This document shows positions 18,004 through 27,800 of a stretch of DNA of 64,000 bases, piece by piece. The DNA lies in assembly GCF_022662575.1 (NCBI RefSeq), contig NZ_JALBFU010000002.1, positions 1 through 64,000 on the forward strand. The letters run 5' to 3'. Under the pieces are notes generated by a model. It made no database searches, had not been told where the DNA came from, and was given only the letters and a program-made list of their open reading frames with translations. The stretch comes from Luteimonas aquatica. Lineage in GTDB: Bacteria > Pseudomonadota > Gammaproteobacteria > Xanthomonadales > Xanthomonadaceae. Each line of letters opens with the position of its first letter. The stretch's first letter is position 1. The translations under genes were made by a program, and so were the position numbers.

Positions 18004-19092
18004 TCAAACCGAACTGCGCAACGCCGCCTCCGCCGCATGCCGCTCCACCGCCAACTCGATCAGCCGCGTGATCAAGCCGCTGTAGTCCAGCCCGCTCGCC
18101 TGCCACAGCTTCGGATACATGCTGATGCGGGTGAAGCCCGGCAGCGTGTTGACCTCGTTGATCACGACGCGGCCGTCCTGGGTGAGGAACACGTCCACCC
18201 GTGCCAGCCCCGCGCATTCCAGCGCGCGATAGGCGCGCAGCGCGATGGCGCGGATGCGGTCGTTGGTCTCGGCGTCGATCGCCGCCGGCACCACCACGTC
18301 GGCGCCGTGTGCGTTGATGTACTTGGTGTCGTAGCCGTAGAACTCGTCGTGGACCACGATCTCGCCGCAGACGCTGGCCTCGGGCTGGTCGTTGCCGAGC
18401 ACCGCGCACTCGATCTCGCGGCCGACGATGGCGCCTTCCACCAGCACCTTGTTGTCGAAGGAAAAGGCCAGCGCGATCGCCTCGCCGAACTGCGCCGCGT
18501 CGCGCACCTTGCTCACGCCCACCGAGGAGCCCTGGTTGGCCGGCTTGACGAACAGCGGCAGGCCGAGTTCGGCCGCCAAGGCGTCGAAGTCGGCCCGGTC
18601 GCCGCGGCGCAGGCACACGAACGGGGCCACTTCCAGGCCGGCATCGCGCATCAGGCGCTTGGCCATGTCCTTGTCCATCGCCACCGCCGAGCCGAGCACC
18701 GGCGAGCCGACGAAGGGCAGGTTGGCCATGCGCAGCAGGCCCTGCAGCGAGCCGTCCTCGCCCAGGGTGCCGTGCACGATCGGGAACACCACGTCGATCT
18801 GTTCGAGGCTGCGCGCGGGATTGGCCGGCTGCAGCTGCCGCTCGTCGCGTCCGGGCACCATGGCCAGCGACTCGCCGCTGCGGTTGAGGGCGATGCGCGC
18901 CGGGTCGTCGGCGTTGAGCAGGAAGTCGCGGGCATCGCTCAGGTGCCACTGGCCCTGCTTGTCGATGCCGATCAGGCTGACCTCGAAGCGCTCCCGGTCC
19001 AGGGCGTCGAGGATGTTCCGCGCCGATTGCAGCGAAACCTCGTGTTCCGCCGATTTGCCGCCGAAGATGATGCCGACACGGAGCTTGCTCAC
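18004..19092 (-). CDS. ddl: D-alanine--D-alanine ligase, DdlA type
   Basis: ATP-grasp ligase of 362 residues that makes D-Ala-D-Ala for peptidoglycan in the cytoplasm. The opening [19 protein letters not shown] holds the Glu that binds the first D-Ala. [18 protein letters not shown] is the second conserved block, and [16 protein letters not shown] is the nucleotide-binding loop. [10 protein letters not shown] is the omega-loop, with Tyr-Lys rather than a vancomycin-resistance-type change, so D-Ala-D-Ala specificity is expected. [20 protein letters not shown] is the Mg-binding end. The length and the absence of mur or fts neighbours point to the DdlA-like stand-alone form; many relatives also have a DdlB in the division cluster. 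The ubiJ gene diverges 95 bp away. Expression appears to be from its own promoter. Confidence 0.97.
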   Translation of the reverse strand: MSKLRVGIIFGGKSAEHEVSLQSARNILDALDRERFEVSLIGIDKQGQWHLSDARDFLLNADDPARIALNRSGESLAMVPGRDERQLQPANPARSLEQIDVVFPIVHGTLGEDGSLQGLLRMANLPFVGSPVLGSAVAMDKDMAKRLMRDAGLEVAPFVCLRRGDRADFDALAAELGLPLFVKPANQGSSVGVSKVRDAAQFGEAIALAFSFDNKVLVEGAIVGREIECAVLGNDQPEASVCGEIVVHDEFYGYDTKYINAHGADVVVPAAIDAETNDRIRAIALRAYRALECAGLARVDVFLTQDGRVVINEVNTLPGFTRISMYPKLWQASGLDYSGLITRLIELAVERHAAEAALRSSV

Positions 19093-19187
19093 GTCGTTCA
19101 GGGTCCAGGATGAAGGGAAGGGCGATCTGGCCGGCCATTCTAGCGGGATGGCGCGGACAGCCGCCCGCGCCCGGATAGAATGCGCCG

Positions 19188-19883
19188 ATGGCAGAACCGT
19201 CCTTCAACTGGAAACAGCCCGCCGGCCGCGCGCTGGAAGCCGCGCTCAACCGCGCGCTGGCGCTCGACCCGGAAACGCGCGAGGCGCTCAAGCCGCTCGA
19301 CGGCCGCCGCGTCGCGCTGTCCCTGGAGGCGCCGCCACTGGCGCTGGAGCTGCGGGTGCAGGGCGAGCGCCTGGTGGTCGGCCCGGTGGCGGACGGCGAG
19401 GAGCCGGACCTGGCGGTGCGCAGCACCCTGGGCGCGCTCCTCTCGCAGTTGCCGGCTTTGATCGGGAGCGGCCTGCGCCGCGACGACGCGCCGCCGGTCG
19501 GGCGGATGCGCGTGTCCGGCGACGCCGACCTGGCGCGGCGCCTGCAGCGGCTGGCCGAGCGCTTCGATCCCGACTGGCAGCGGCCCTTCGCGGCGGTGTT
19601 CGGCGACGTGCTCGGCGTGCAGATCGCCAACGGCGTGGCCGCGGCGCTGCGGCAGGCGCAAGCGCTCGGACGCAACGCCGCCGAGAGCGCCGCCGAATAC
19701 GTCACCGAGGAATCCCGCGACGTGGTGCCGCGCGAGGAGCTGGCCGCCTTCCATGAGGACGTCGATGTCCTGCGCGACGACGTGGAGCGCAGCGCCGCCA
19801 GAATCGCCCGACTCCAGCAGGCCTTCGCATCGAGCAGTCCGGCCAGCGACGGCCGGGCTCTTGCGGAGGGACCCGCCCCATGA
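19188..19883 (+). CDS. ubiJ: UbiJ, SCP2-domain accessory factor of ubiquinone synthesis
   Basis: The 231-residue protein has an N-terminal SCP2 (sterol carrier-like) domain, about residues 15-110 ([23 protein letters not shown]). A conserved helical part follows with [25 protein letters not shown] and [12 protein letters not shown], characteristic of UbiJ. A predicted coiled coil ([21 protein letters not shown]) lies near the C terminus. UbiJ helps assemble the cytosolic Ubi complex, probably by holding the lipid intermediates. The stop overlaps the ubiB ATG (ATGA at 19880-19883), a common ubiJ-ubiB arrangement; ubiE, the usual third member, is not in this neighbourhood. Start ATG at 19188. 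Confidence is high because of both sequence and neighbour. Confidence 0.92.
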   Translation: MAEPSFNWKQPAGRALEAALNRALALDPETREALKPLDGRRVALSLEAPPLALELRVQGERLVVGPVADGEEPDLAVRSTLGALLSQLPALIGSGLRRDDAPPVGRMRVSGDADLARRLQRLAERFDPDWQRPFAAVFGDVLGVQIANGVAAALRQAQALGRNAAESAAEYVTEESRDVVPREELAAFHEDVDVLRDDVERSAARIARLQQAFASSSPASDGRALAEGPAP

Positions 19884-21559
19884 AGGGCCTCGCCCGCGCC
19901 GCCCGCATCGGCCGCGTCCTGCTCCACTACCGTCTGGACGACCTGCTCGACGGCACCCCGGCCGAGCGCTGGCTGAACCTGATGCGGCCGTTCGTGCCGC
20001 GCGCCTCGCGCGAGATCGCGGCGCAATCGCGCGGCGCGCGGCTGCGCTGCGCGCTGCAGGAGCTGGGGCCGATCTTCGTCAAGTTCGGCCAGATCCTGTC
20101 CACGCGCCGCGACATCGTGCCGCCGGACATCGCGGCGGAGCTGACCCTGCTGCAGGACCGCGTCGCGCCGTTCGACGGCGATGCCGCGCGCAGCATCGTC
20201 GAGGCTTCGCTCGGCCGCAGCGTGGACGAGGCCTTCGCGCATTTCGACACCACGCCGCTGGCGTCGGCCTCGATCGCGCAGGTGCATGCGGCCACGCTGC
20301 CGCCGGAGCAGGGCAAGGGCGGGGCGCCGCGCGAGGTGGTGGTCAAGGTGCTGCGTCCGAACATCGAGAAGCAGATCGCCGCCGACATCGCCCTGCTCAA
20401 GAACGTCGCCAGCCTGGTCGAGCGCACCCATCCCAACGCCGACAAGATCCGCCCGCACGCGATCGTGGCCGAGATCGAGAACACCCTGGCCGCCGAGCTC
20501 GACCTGCAGCGCGAGGGCGCCAACGCCTCGGTGCTGCGCCGCTTCTGGCAGGACTCCGACGATCTCTACGTGCCGGAGCCGATCTGGAGCCACACCACCG
20601 AGCGCGTGCTCACCCTGGAGCGCGTCTACGGCATCCCGAGCGACGACATCGCCGCGCTCGATGTCGCCGGCATCGACCGCAAGGCGCTGGCGGCCAAGGG
20701 CACGCGGGTGTTCTACGCGCAGGTATTCCGCGACAACTTCTTCCACGCCGACGCCCACGCCGGCAACATCTGGGTGGACGTCGATCCGGCGCGCAAGAAG
20801 AACCCGCGCTTCATCGCCCTGGATTTCGGCATCATGGGCCAGCTCTCCGACGAGGACCAGTACTACCTCGCCGAGAACTTCATGGCGATCTTCAACCGCG
20901 ACTACCGCCGCATCGCCGAGCTGCACGTGCAGGCCGGCTGGATGCCGGCGCACAGCCGCATCGACGAGCTGGAGGCGGCCGCGCGCACGGTCTGCGAGCC
21001 GTACTTCACCCGGCCGCTGTCGGAAATCTCGCTGGCCGAGGTGCTGATCAAGCTGTTCCGCACCGCGCAGCGCCACGAGCTCACCCTGCAGCCGCAGCTG
21101 ATCCTGCTGCAGAAGACCCTGCTCAACATCGAGGGCGTCGGCCGCCTGCTCGATCCGGAGCTGGACATCTGGAAAGTGGCGCGCCCGGTGCTGGAACGCA
21201 TCATGATCGAGCGCTACAGCCCGCAGCGGCTGATGGAGCGCTTCCGCAAGGGCCTGCCGGAGCTGGTCACGCACGCGCCGGAAGTGCCGCGCCTGGTGCA
21301 TGCCTGGCTGGAGCAGCAGGTCAACGGGCGGCACGAGCTGTCGCTGCGCTCCAAGGACCTGTACGAGCTCACCCAGACCATGAAGGGCATGCAGCGGCGC
21401 ACGGTCTCGGCGATCCTCGGCACCGGGCTGCTGATCGCGGCCGCGGTGCTGTACGCGCTCGATGCCGGCGGCATGCGCCTGTTTTCCGTCCCGGTGGCCG
21501 CCTGGGTGGCCGGCCTCGGCGGTCTGTGGGCGCTGATCGCGGCATGGCCGCGAAGGTGA
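19880..21559 (+). CDS. ubiB: UbiB, ubiquinone biosynthesis ATPase/kinase-like protein
   Basis: Atypical-kinase (ABC1/ADCK) family protein of 559 residues. The family KxGQ motif appears as [17 protein letters not shown] near residue 75, and the Ala-rich nucleotide loop as [26 protein letters not shown] and [10 protein letters not shown] are the catalytic-loop and metal-binding DFG-like motifs. Two C-terminal hydrophobic segments (about residues 505-555) anchor it to the inner membrane. UbiB is needed for coenzyme Q synthesis, probably through ATPase activity that extracts lipid precursors. Translational coupling to ubiJ by a 4-bp overlap is visible. Length is slightly above the E. coli protein. 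No anomaly seen. Confidence 0.96.
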   Translation: MKGLARAARIGRVLLHYRLDDLLDGTPAERWLNLMRPFVPRASREIAAQSRGARLRCALQELGPIFVKFGQILSTRRDIVPPDIAAELTLLQDRVAPFDGDAARSIVEASLGRSVDEAFAHFDTTPLASASIAQVHAATLPPEQGKGGAPREVVVKVLRPNIEKQIAADIALLKNVASLVERTHPNADKIRPHAIVAEIENTLAAELDLQREGANASVLRRFWQDSDDLYVPEPIWSHTTERVLTLERVYGIPSDDIAALDVAGIDRKALAAKGTRVFYAQVFRDNFFHADAHAGNIWVDVDPARKKNPRFIALDFGIMGQLSDEDQYYLAENFMAIFNRDYRRIAELHVQAGWMPAHSRIDELEAAARTVCEPYFTRPLSEISLAEVLIKLFRTAQRHELTLQPQLILLQKTLLNIEGVGRLLDPELDIWKVARPVLERIMIERYSPQRLMERFRKGLPELVTHAPEVPRLVHAWLEQQVNGRHELSLRSKDLYELTQTMKGMQRRTVSAILGTGLLIAAAVLYALDAGGMRLFSVPVAAWVAGLGGLWALIAAWPRR

Positions 21560-21569
21560 TGCGGCGTTG

Positions 21570-22418
21570 ATGCGGATCCCTGCGCCGGAGCCCGGCCATC
21601 CTGCGCCGGAGCCCGGCCATCCTGGGCCGGAATTCTCAGCGCAACCGCCAGCTGACGTCGAAGAAACCCCGTCGCTGCAGGCCCTGTACTGCGACGAAAG
21701 CCTCGCCGTGGTCGACAAGCCGGCCGGGCTGATGGTGCACGACAGCAAGCTGGCGCGCGGGGAAACCGACTTCGCCGCCGATCGGCTGCGCGAGCAGTTC
21801 GGCAGGCCGATCTTCCTCGTGCACCGGCTCGATCGCGCCACCAGCGGCTGCCTGCTGCTGGCCTTCGATCGCGAGACCGCCTCGCTGCTGGGCAAGGCGC
21901 TGATGGCCGGCGGCATGGAGAAGCAATACCTGGCCGTGTGCCGCGGCTGGCCGGCCGAGGCCGAATTCGTCGTCGACCATCCGCTCGACGGCGGCCCCGG
22001 CAAACCGGAGAAGAAGCCCGCGCGCACGCGCTTCGCGCGCCTGGCGACGACCGAGCTGGAGATCGCCAGCGCGCAGTTCGCCACCTCGCGCTACGCGCTG
22101 CTGCAGGCCTGGCCGGAGACCGGGCGCTTCCGCCAGATCCGCCGCCACCTGAAGCATCTCTCCCATCACCTGATCGGCGACAGCAGCCACGGCGACGGGC
22201 GGCACAATCGCGCCTTCCGCCAGCTGGGCATCCACCGCATGCTGCTGCACGCGCAGCGGCTCGCCTTCGAGCACCCGCACGGCGGCGCGCGGCTGTGCGC
22301 CGAGGCGCCGCCGGATGCGCAGTTCCGGCGCGCGCTGGCCCTGTTCGGAATCGAGACGCGGCCGGGGACCGGCGCGGACGCGGTCAGCGGCTGCGCTGAC
22401 GCGCCGCCGCGCGGTTGA
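21570..22418 (+). CDS. truC: RluA-family pseudouridine synthase, TruC-like
   Basis: Pseudouridine synthase of 282 residues. The catalytic motif HRLDRATSGCLLLAF holds the essential Asp, and KQYLAVCRGW, GRFRQIRRHLKHLSH and LIGDSSHGDGRHNRAF follow. The last is characteristic of TruC, which modifies U65 of tRNA-Ile and tRNA-Asp. The catalytic core starts only at about residue 36 (LQALYCDESLAVVDKPAG). The extra N-terminal segment is Pro/Glu-rich and encoded by a 21-bp tandem repeat (21579-21620), so translation may begin later than the ATG used here. A TTG at 21567 would add one residue. The gene follows ubiB by 10 bp. Its 3' end overlaps the convergent gene at 22384-22962 by 35 bp. Confidence 0.88.
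   Translation: MRIPAPEPGHPAPEPGHPGPEFSAQPPADVEETPSLQALYCDESLAVVDKPAGLMVHDSKLARGETDFAADRLREQFGRPIFLVHRLDRATSGCLLLAFDRETASLLGKALMAGGMEKQYLAVCRGWPAEAEFVVDHPLDGGPGKPEKKPARTRFARLATTELEIASAQFATSRYALLQAWPETGRFRQIRRHLKHLSHHLIGDSSHGDGRHNRAFRQLGIHRMLLHAQRLAFEHPHGGARLCAEAPPDAQFRRALALFGIETRPGTGADAVSGCADAPPRG
21579..21620 (+). repeat. 21-bp tandem repeat in the 5' end of truC
   Basis: There are two exact copies of a 21-bp unit beginning CCTGCGCCGGAGCCC (21579-21599 and 21600-21620), then a degenerate third. In frame they encode PAPEPGH units. Copy number could vary between strains without shifting the frame. Confidence 0.85.
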
Positions 22419-22962
22419 GTTCGACGTCGAGTTCGCGCCTGGCGTCCTGCAGCGCCGGCATCAGCTGCCGGCCGATGTCGTTCGCGGTGCCCTGCAGGGA
22501 ATGCATGATCCGCGCGGCGTCGGCATTGTCCAGGTTGCCGAGCCCGGGCATGGCGCCGTTCTGGCCGGAGAACAGCCGGCCCGAGAGGGCCTGGATCTGC
22601 GAGCCCTGCAGCGAGAACGCGTTGCCGTTCACGCCGCCGCCCGTGCCGGCATAGGTGCGGCCCAGCCGCTGGCGGATGTTGGCGTTGCCGTAGGCGGCCT
22701 CGTAGTCCTGCGGCGGGCGCGTGGTGAGTTCGCGCCATTGCCGGTGCAGCGCGGCGGTATCCACGCCGTAGGTGGCGGCGGACGCTGAGGTGGGCGCCGA
22801 CGCGCGGCGCGGCAGGATGCGCTGCGCCGGGGCGGCGGGCGCGGCGAAGACGTCGGCGGGGTCGTGACCGGCCGTGCCATCGACCCGCGCCGGATCCTGC
22901 GGCGTCGCATGGGCCGCTGCGATGGCGAGCAGGGCGGCCGGGAGCAGCAAAACGCCTTTCAT
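22384..22962 (-). CDS. Secreted protein of unknown function
   Basis: A 192-residue protein with a clear signal peptide (MKGVLLLPAALLAIAAAHA, cleavage near residue 19). The next 45 residues are Ala/Pro-rich and probably disordered. The rest is polar with a helical C terminus (DIGRQLMPALQDARRELDVELNRAAARQRSR). A central GNAFSLQGSQIQALSGRLF segment is its most distinctive stretch. I do not recognise the family, and there are no cysteines in the mature part. Codon use and GC match neighbouring genes, and the long frame with a good signal peptide argues that it is real. Its stop lies inside the convergent truC-like gene. The DUF2059 gene upstream, 92 bp away on the same strand, could share a transcript. 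Confidence 0.7.
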   Translation of the reverse strand: MKGVLLLPAALLAIAAAHATPQDPARVDGTAGHDPADVFAAPAAPAQRILPRRASAPTSASAATYGVDTAALHRQWRELTTRPPQDYEAAYGNANIRQRLGRTYAGTGGGVNGNAFSLQGSQIQALSGRLFSGQNGAMPGLGNLDNADAARIMHSLQGTANDIGRQLMPALQDARRELDVELNRAAARQRSR

Positions 22963-23054
22963 GGCATCGCTCCATTCGGGGGAACCGGCATGATCCGCCT
23001 CCGGCCGGGGCGGGTCAAATGCCGCGCCGGCGCGGTTTTTCCCGCGCGCCAGCC

Positions 23055-23609
23055 TTAGGGGGCGTCCTGCGCGCCGTCCCTGGGCGCGTCTTTTGCAGCC
23101 GCCTCGTCCTGGTTGCGCGCGGCGGCCCGGGTCTCCTCGGCGATCTCGCGCTGCATCTCCTGCAGCGCCGGGGCCATCATCTTCTGCACCGCGGCCATGG
23201 TGTTGTGCATGAGCTGCGGCATCTTGTCGAGCATCTTCTGCCCGGACGGAGTGCGGTAGAAGGCGATCATGGCGTCCACGTCCTCGGCGTCGAAGGTCTG
23301 CCGGTAGACGTCGCGGTACACCGGACCCAGCTTCTCCCAGGACAGGATCTTGCGGATCTGCTCCAGGGATTTGCGCAGCGCGGTGTCGATCGCCTTGTCC
23401 TGGTCGGCGGTGAGCGGCTGCTGGGCGCGCAGTTGCTCGATCGTCTGCCGCTGCGAGGCCTCGACCTGCGGCAGGAGCAGGTCCAGGGTCTGGCGCGCGC
23501 GGGTGACCTCGAGCAGTTCGTCGATCCTGGCGTCGCTGGGCGGGGCGGCGACGGCCGGAGCGGCGGCCAGGGCGAGCAGGGTGGCCAGCAGGAACGAACG
23601 CGGTGACAT
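23055..23609 (-). CDS. DUF2059-family periplasmic protein
   Basis: A 184-residue secreted protein with the signal peptide SFLLATLLALAAAPAVAA (cleavage near residue 22). The mature part is helical and holds the DUF2059 hallmark: YRDVYRQTFDAEDVDAMIAFY followed directly by RTPSGQKMLDKMPQLM. Similar proteins are widespread in Proteobacteria; no biochemical role is established to my knowledge. A charged Ala/Asp-rich tail ends the protein. I placed the start at ATG 23609, since the signal peptide begins there; the frame stays open much further upstream but with an unlike composition. The gene diverges from arfB, 94 bp away. Confidence 0.85.
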   Translation of the reverse strand: MSPRSFLLATLLALAAAPAVAAPPSDARIDELLEVTRARQTLDLLLPQVEASQRQTIEQLRAQQPLTADQDKAIDTALRKSLEQIRKILSWEKLGPVYRDVYRQTFDAEDVDAMIAFYRTPSGQKMLDKMPQLMHNTMAAVQKMMAPALQEMQREIAEETRAAARNQDEAAAKDAPRDGAQDAP

Positions 23610-23703
23610 CGGCAATCCTCCATGACGGAAGACCGTATGGTTGGCGATGCCGCGCGCGGGCGTCAAATCCGGATGTTCACCGCGCGCCGCTACAATCCGC
23701 GCC

Positions 23704-24120
23704 ATGGCCGGCCCCCAGATCGCGATCCCCGAGCAGGAACTGACCGAGCGCTTCGTGCGCGCGGCCGGGCCCGGCGGGCAGAACGTCAACAAGGTGGCGA
23801 CGGCGGTGGAGCTGCGTTTCGACGTGGCCCGCTCGCCCTCGCTGCCCGAGGCCGTGCGCGCGCGCCTGCTGGCCAAGCGCGACCGCCGCATGACCGGCGA
23901 GGGCGTGCTGGTGATCAGCGCGCAGCGCTTCCGCACCCAGGAGCGCAACCGCGAGGACGCGCGCGAGCGGCTGGCCGCCTTCATCGAGTCGGGGCTGCAC
24001 GCGCCCAAGCCGCGCATCGCCACCCGGCCGAGCCGGGCGGCCAAGGCGCGCCGACTGGACGCCAAGCGCGAACGCAGTACGATCAAGCGGGGGCGATCGC
24101 GCGGCGGCTGGAACGATTGA
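23704..24120 (+). CDS. arfB: Alternative ribosome-rescue factor ArfB (peptidyl-tRNA hydrolase)
   Basis: The protein has 138 residues, the standard ArfB/YaeJ size. It hydrolyses peptidyl-tRNA on stalled, non-stop ribosomes. The catalytic GGQ is at residues 24-26 in AAGPGGQNVNKVATAVELRF. The basic C-terminal tail (RAAKARRLDAKRERSTIKRG) is the part that enters the empty mRNA channel. That tail and the absence of the codon-recognition domain separate ArfB from class I release factors such as PrfA. ATG at 23704 is chosen over a frame from 23641 because IPEQELTERFVRAAGPGG should start near residue 8. The acyltransferase gene follows after 58 bp. Confidence 0.95.
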   Translation: MAGPQIAIPEQELTERFVRAAGPGGQNVNKVATAVELRFDVARSPSLPEAVRARLLAKRDRRMTGEGVLVISAQRFRTQERNREDARERLAAFIESGLHAPKPRIATRPSRAAKARRLDAKRERSTIKRGRSRGGWND

Positions 24121-24178
24121 GCCGTCGACGAAAGCAGCGGTGCCGATCGATCGGCATCGCCGGACACCGGGGAGAGGC

Positions 24179-24805
24179 ATGAGCGAGACCGAGAGCGACG
24201 GGCACCACCACCACGACATCGTCCCCACCCTGCCGCCGAACGTGCCGCAGGTGAAGCGCAACCGGTTCACCCGCTGGCTCGGCCGCAGCATCCTGCGCCT
24301 GGGCGGCTGGCGCGTGAAGGGCGCGTTTCCCGACATTCCGAAACTGGTGATGATCGGCGCGCCGCACTCGTCCAACTGGGACGCCGTGTGGGCGTTCGCG
24401 GCCAAGGTGGCGATGGGCCTGGACGTGCGCATCCTGGTCAAGGATTCGGTGTTCCGCGTGCCGCTGCTGGGCTGGCTGTGCCGCCGGCTGGGCATGATGC
24501 CGGTGGACCGCAGCGCGCCGGCCGGGGTGATCGAGCAGGCCGCGGCGCTGATCCGCGACCGCGAGCGCTTCTGGTACGGCCTGGCGCCGGAAGGCACGCG
24601 CAAGCGCGTGGAGCGCTGGAAGACCGGGTTCTGGAAGATCGCCAAGGCGGCCGAGGTGCCGATCCTGGGCATCTACCTGCACTATCCCGAACGCGTGATC
24701 GGCATCGGCCCGCTGTTCCATCCCGGCGACGACATGGCCGCCGACATCGCCGCCATCCGCGCCTGGTACCTGCCGTGGGAGGGCAAGCACCACGGCACGC
24801 AATGA
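24179..24805 (+). CDS. Lysophospholipid acyltransferase-like protein (PlsC fold)
   Basis: Short acyltransferase of 208 residues. The catalytic HxxxxD motif is HSSNWD (His63, Asp68) and the phosphate-binding motif is EGTR (residues 138-141). PHSSNWDAVWAFAAKVAMGLDVRILVKDSVF and PLLGWLCRRLGMMPVDRS fit a soluble or peripheral subgroup of the PlsC-like family often annotated simply as an acyltransferase. Classical PlsC enzymes are longer and have an N-terminal membrane helix, which I do not see here. The N terminus has an acidic, His-rich stretch (DGHHHHD). The gene is 58 bp after arfB and 83 bp before the macroglobulin gene. Acceptor and donor lipids are unknown. Confidence 0.85.
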   Translation: MSETESDGHHHHDIVPTLPPNVPQVKRNRFTRWLGRSILRLGGWRVKGAFPDIPKLVMIGAPHSSNWDAVWAFAAKVAMGLDVRILVKDSVFRVPLLGWLCRRLGMMPVDRSAPAGVIEQAAALIRDRERFWYGLAPEGTRKRVERWKTGFWKIAKAAEVPILGIYLHYPERVIGIGPLFHPGDDMAADIAAIRAWYLPWEGKHHGTQ

Positions 24806-24888
24806 CGCCGCGCAACTGCTAAGCTGCGCGGCAATGCCGGGTGTGGAACCTCCCGGCCCACAACAGTCAGTCGTCGTGTGGGGACACG

Positions 24889-27800
24889 ATGAGCGCCCAG
24901 GGAACGGAACCGACCTCGCCATCGCCCGCAGCCGAACCGGACATCTGGCCGGACCGGCTGCTGCGCGCCCTGTTCGGCCGTCTCGACTGGCAGCCGCCGC
25001 GCTGGCTGGCGGCCTGGGGCACCAGCTTGCGCGCGCGGCCGATGCATTGGCTGGGCGCGGCCTTCACCCTGATCGCGCTGCTGCTGTGGTGGCACACCAG
25101 GCCGCCGGCGCCGCCGCAGCCGGATGCGCTGGAAGTGCGCCTGAGCGAGCCGGCGCGCACCGACTACACGCAGACCCCGCCCAAGCTCTCGCCGCTGCGC
25201 CTGCACTTCTCGGCCTCGGCCGCGCCGCTGGAGCGGGTCGGCAAGGCGCCGCAGGGCGTGACGCTGGAACCGGCGCAGCCCGGCGAATGGCTGTGGAGCG
25301 ACGACAAGACGCTCGTGTTCACGCCGGCCAAGGACTGGCCGATCGACACCGAATTCGAGATCCGCATCGACGCGGCCGCCGCCGTGGCGCCGAAGGTGCG
25401 CCTGGTGGCGAGCGAGTTCGAGTTCAGCACCGCCGCCTTCGAGGCGAGCGTGGCCGGCGCCGAGTTCTACCAGGATCCGCAGGATCCGAACCTGAAGAAG
25501 GCGGTGTACGAGCTGAAGTTCTCGCACCCGGTCGACGCGGCCTCGCTGGAGAAGCGCCTGGCCTTCACCTACACCGACGGCGCCGGCCGCACCCTGCCGT
25601 CGCCGGGCAGGACCCTGGTCTACGACGAGCGCCGGCTCAAGGCCTGGGTGCATTCGGCGCCGCTGTCGATCCCGGAGAACGGCGGCGCCCTGTTGCTGGA
25701 GATCGATGCCGGCGTGGCCAGCACGCTGGGCGGCGAGGGCAGCGCGGAAAAACTGTCTTCCAGCGTCAAGCTGCCCTCGCTCTACAGCGTGACGCTGGAC
25801 GGGATCGACGCCACGCTGGTGGAGAACGACCGCTACGAGCCCGAGCAGGCGCTGGTGCTCACCTTCAACCAGGCGCTGCGCGACAGCGACGTGACGCGCG
25901 CGGTCGAGGTGCGATTGCTGCCGGAGAAGAATCCGAAGATTCCCGCCAACCGCCAGTCGGGCCTCTACAGCTGGTCCTCCTCGGAGGTGGACGAGGCGAT
26001 CCTGAAGCAGTCGGCCCGGGTCGCGCTGACGCCGCTGCCGGCCGAGCGCGAGTTCGTGGAGACGCACAGCTTCAAGTACCAGGCGCCGCCCCGGCGCTAT
26101 CTCTACGTGCGCGTGGCCAAGGGCCTGAAGTCCTTCGGCGGCTTCATCCTCGGCCAAGCCAGCAACGAGGTGCGGCAGGTGCCGCCGTACCCGGAACTGC
26201 TGCGCTTCGTCGGCGAGGGCGCGCTGCTGTCGCTGCGCGGCGAGCGCCGCGTGAGCATCGCCGCGCGCAACGTGCCCGGGCTGCGCCTGGAGATCGCCCG
26301 CGTGCTGCCCGGCGCGCTGCACCAGCTGGTGCAGAACAACAGCGGCGACTACGCCAATCCGAGCCTGGACTACCTCGACGAGGACAGCCTGGTCGAGCGC
26401 GAGGAGACTCGGCGCACCTTCCCGGCGAGCGGCTCTGATCAGAACAGCGCGTCCAAGACGCGCTACGAAGGCATCGACCTCGGCAGCTACCTCGCGCCGG
26501 GCAAGCGCGGCGTGTTCCTGCTCAGCCTGCGCGGCCTGGACAAGGAGGACGCGGCCAAGACCGCCGAACAGACCCTGGCCGACAACGCCGGCGAGGAGCA
26601 GGACCGCCGCCTGGTGGTGCTCACCGATCTCGGCCTGCTCGCCAAGCGCGCCCTGGACGGCAGCCGCGACGTGTTCGTGCAGTCGATCGCCGCAGGCACG
26701 CCGGTGGCCGGCGCGCGCGTGCGCGCGATCGCGCGCAACGGCGAAACCCTGGTGGATGCGGTCACCGACGCCGGCGGCCACGCGCGCCTGCCGGCGCTGA
26801 AGGCCTTCGTGCGCGAGAAGAAGCCGGTGATGCTCACCGTGGAGCAGGGCGCCGACCTGTCGTTCCTGCCCATCGACGACGACGGCCGCAACCTCGACTA
26901 CTCGCGCTTCGACATCGGCGGCGAGGAGAACGCACTCGAATCCGGCGCGCTGAAGGCGCACCTGTTCTCCGACCGCGGCCTGTACCGGCCCGGCGACACC
27001 GTGCACCTGGGCCTGATCGTGCGCGCCGCCGACTGGACGCGCCCGCTGGCCGGCTTGCCGCTGGAACTGGTGGTGACCGATCCGCGCGGCGCGGTGGCGC
27101 GGCGCGAACGGCTGAGCCTGGGCGAGGCCGGTTTCGAGGGCGTGGACTTCACGCCCGCCGAAAGCGCGGCCAGCGGCACCTGGAATGCGGAACTCTTCCT
27201 GATCGGCAAGGACGACGAGCGTACCGCCATCGGCAGCACCACCGTGCAGGTGCGCGAGTTCCAGCCCGATTCGATGCGCGTGCAGGCGCAGTTCTCCGCG
27301 CAGGCCTCCGAAGGCTGGGTGAAGCCGGACGGCCTGAAGGCGGTGATCCATGCCGAGAACCTGTTCGGCACGCCGGCCCAGGAGCGCCGCGTGGAGGCGA
27401 GCATGGTGCTGCGCCCGGCCTTCCCCGGGTTCGCGCGCTGGCCGGGCTGGGACTTCTACGATCCGCAGCGCGCCAAGGAGGGCTACGACGAATCCCTCAG
27501 CGACGCCAAGACCGATGCCGAGGGCAAGGCCGAGATCGCGCTGGGCCTGGAGAAGTACGCGCGCGCCACCTATCAGCTCAGCCTGCTGGCGCGCGCCTTC
27601 GAGCCGGGCAGCGGGCGCAGCGTCACCGCCAGCGCGACCACGCTGGTCTCCAGCAACGATTACCTGGTCGGCATCAAGAGCCAGGACTCCCTGGACTACG
27701 TCGCCCGCGGCGGCAAGCGCGCCGTGCAGCTGGTCGCCATCGGCCCGGACGCCCGGGCGCGCGCGGTGGACGGCCTGCACGCGGTGCTGATCGAGCGCCG

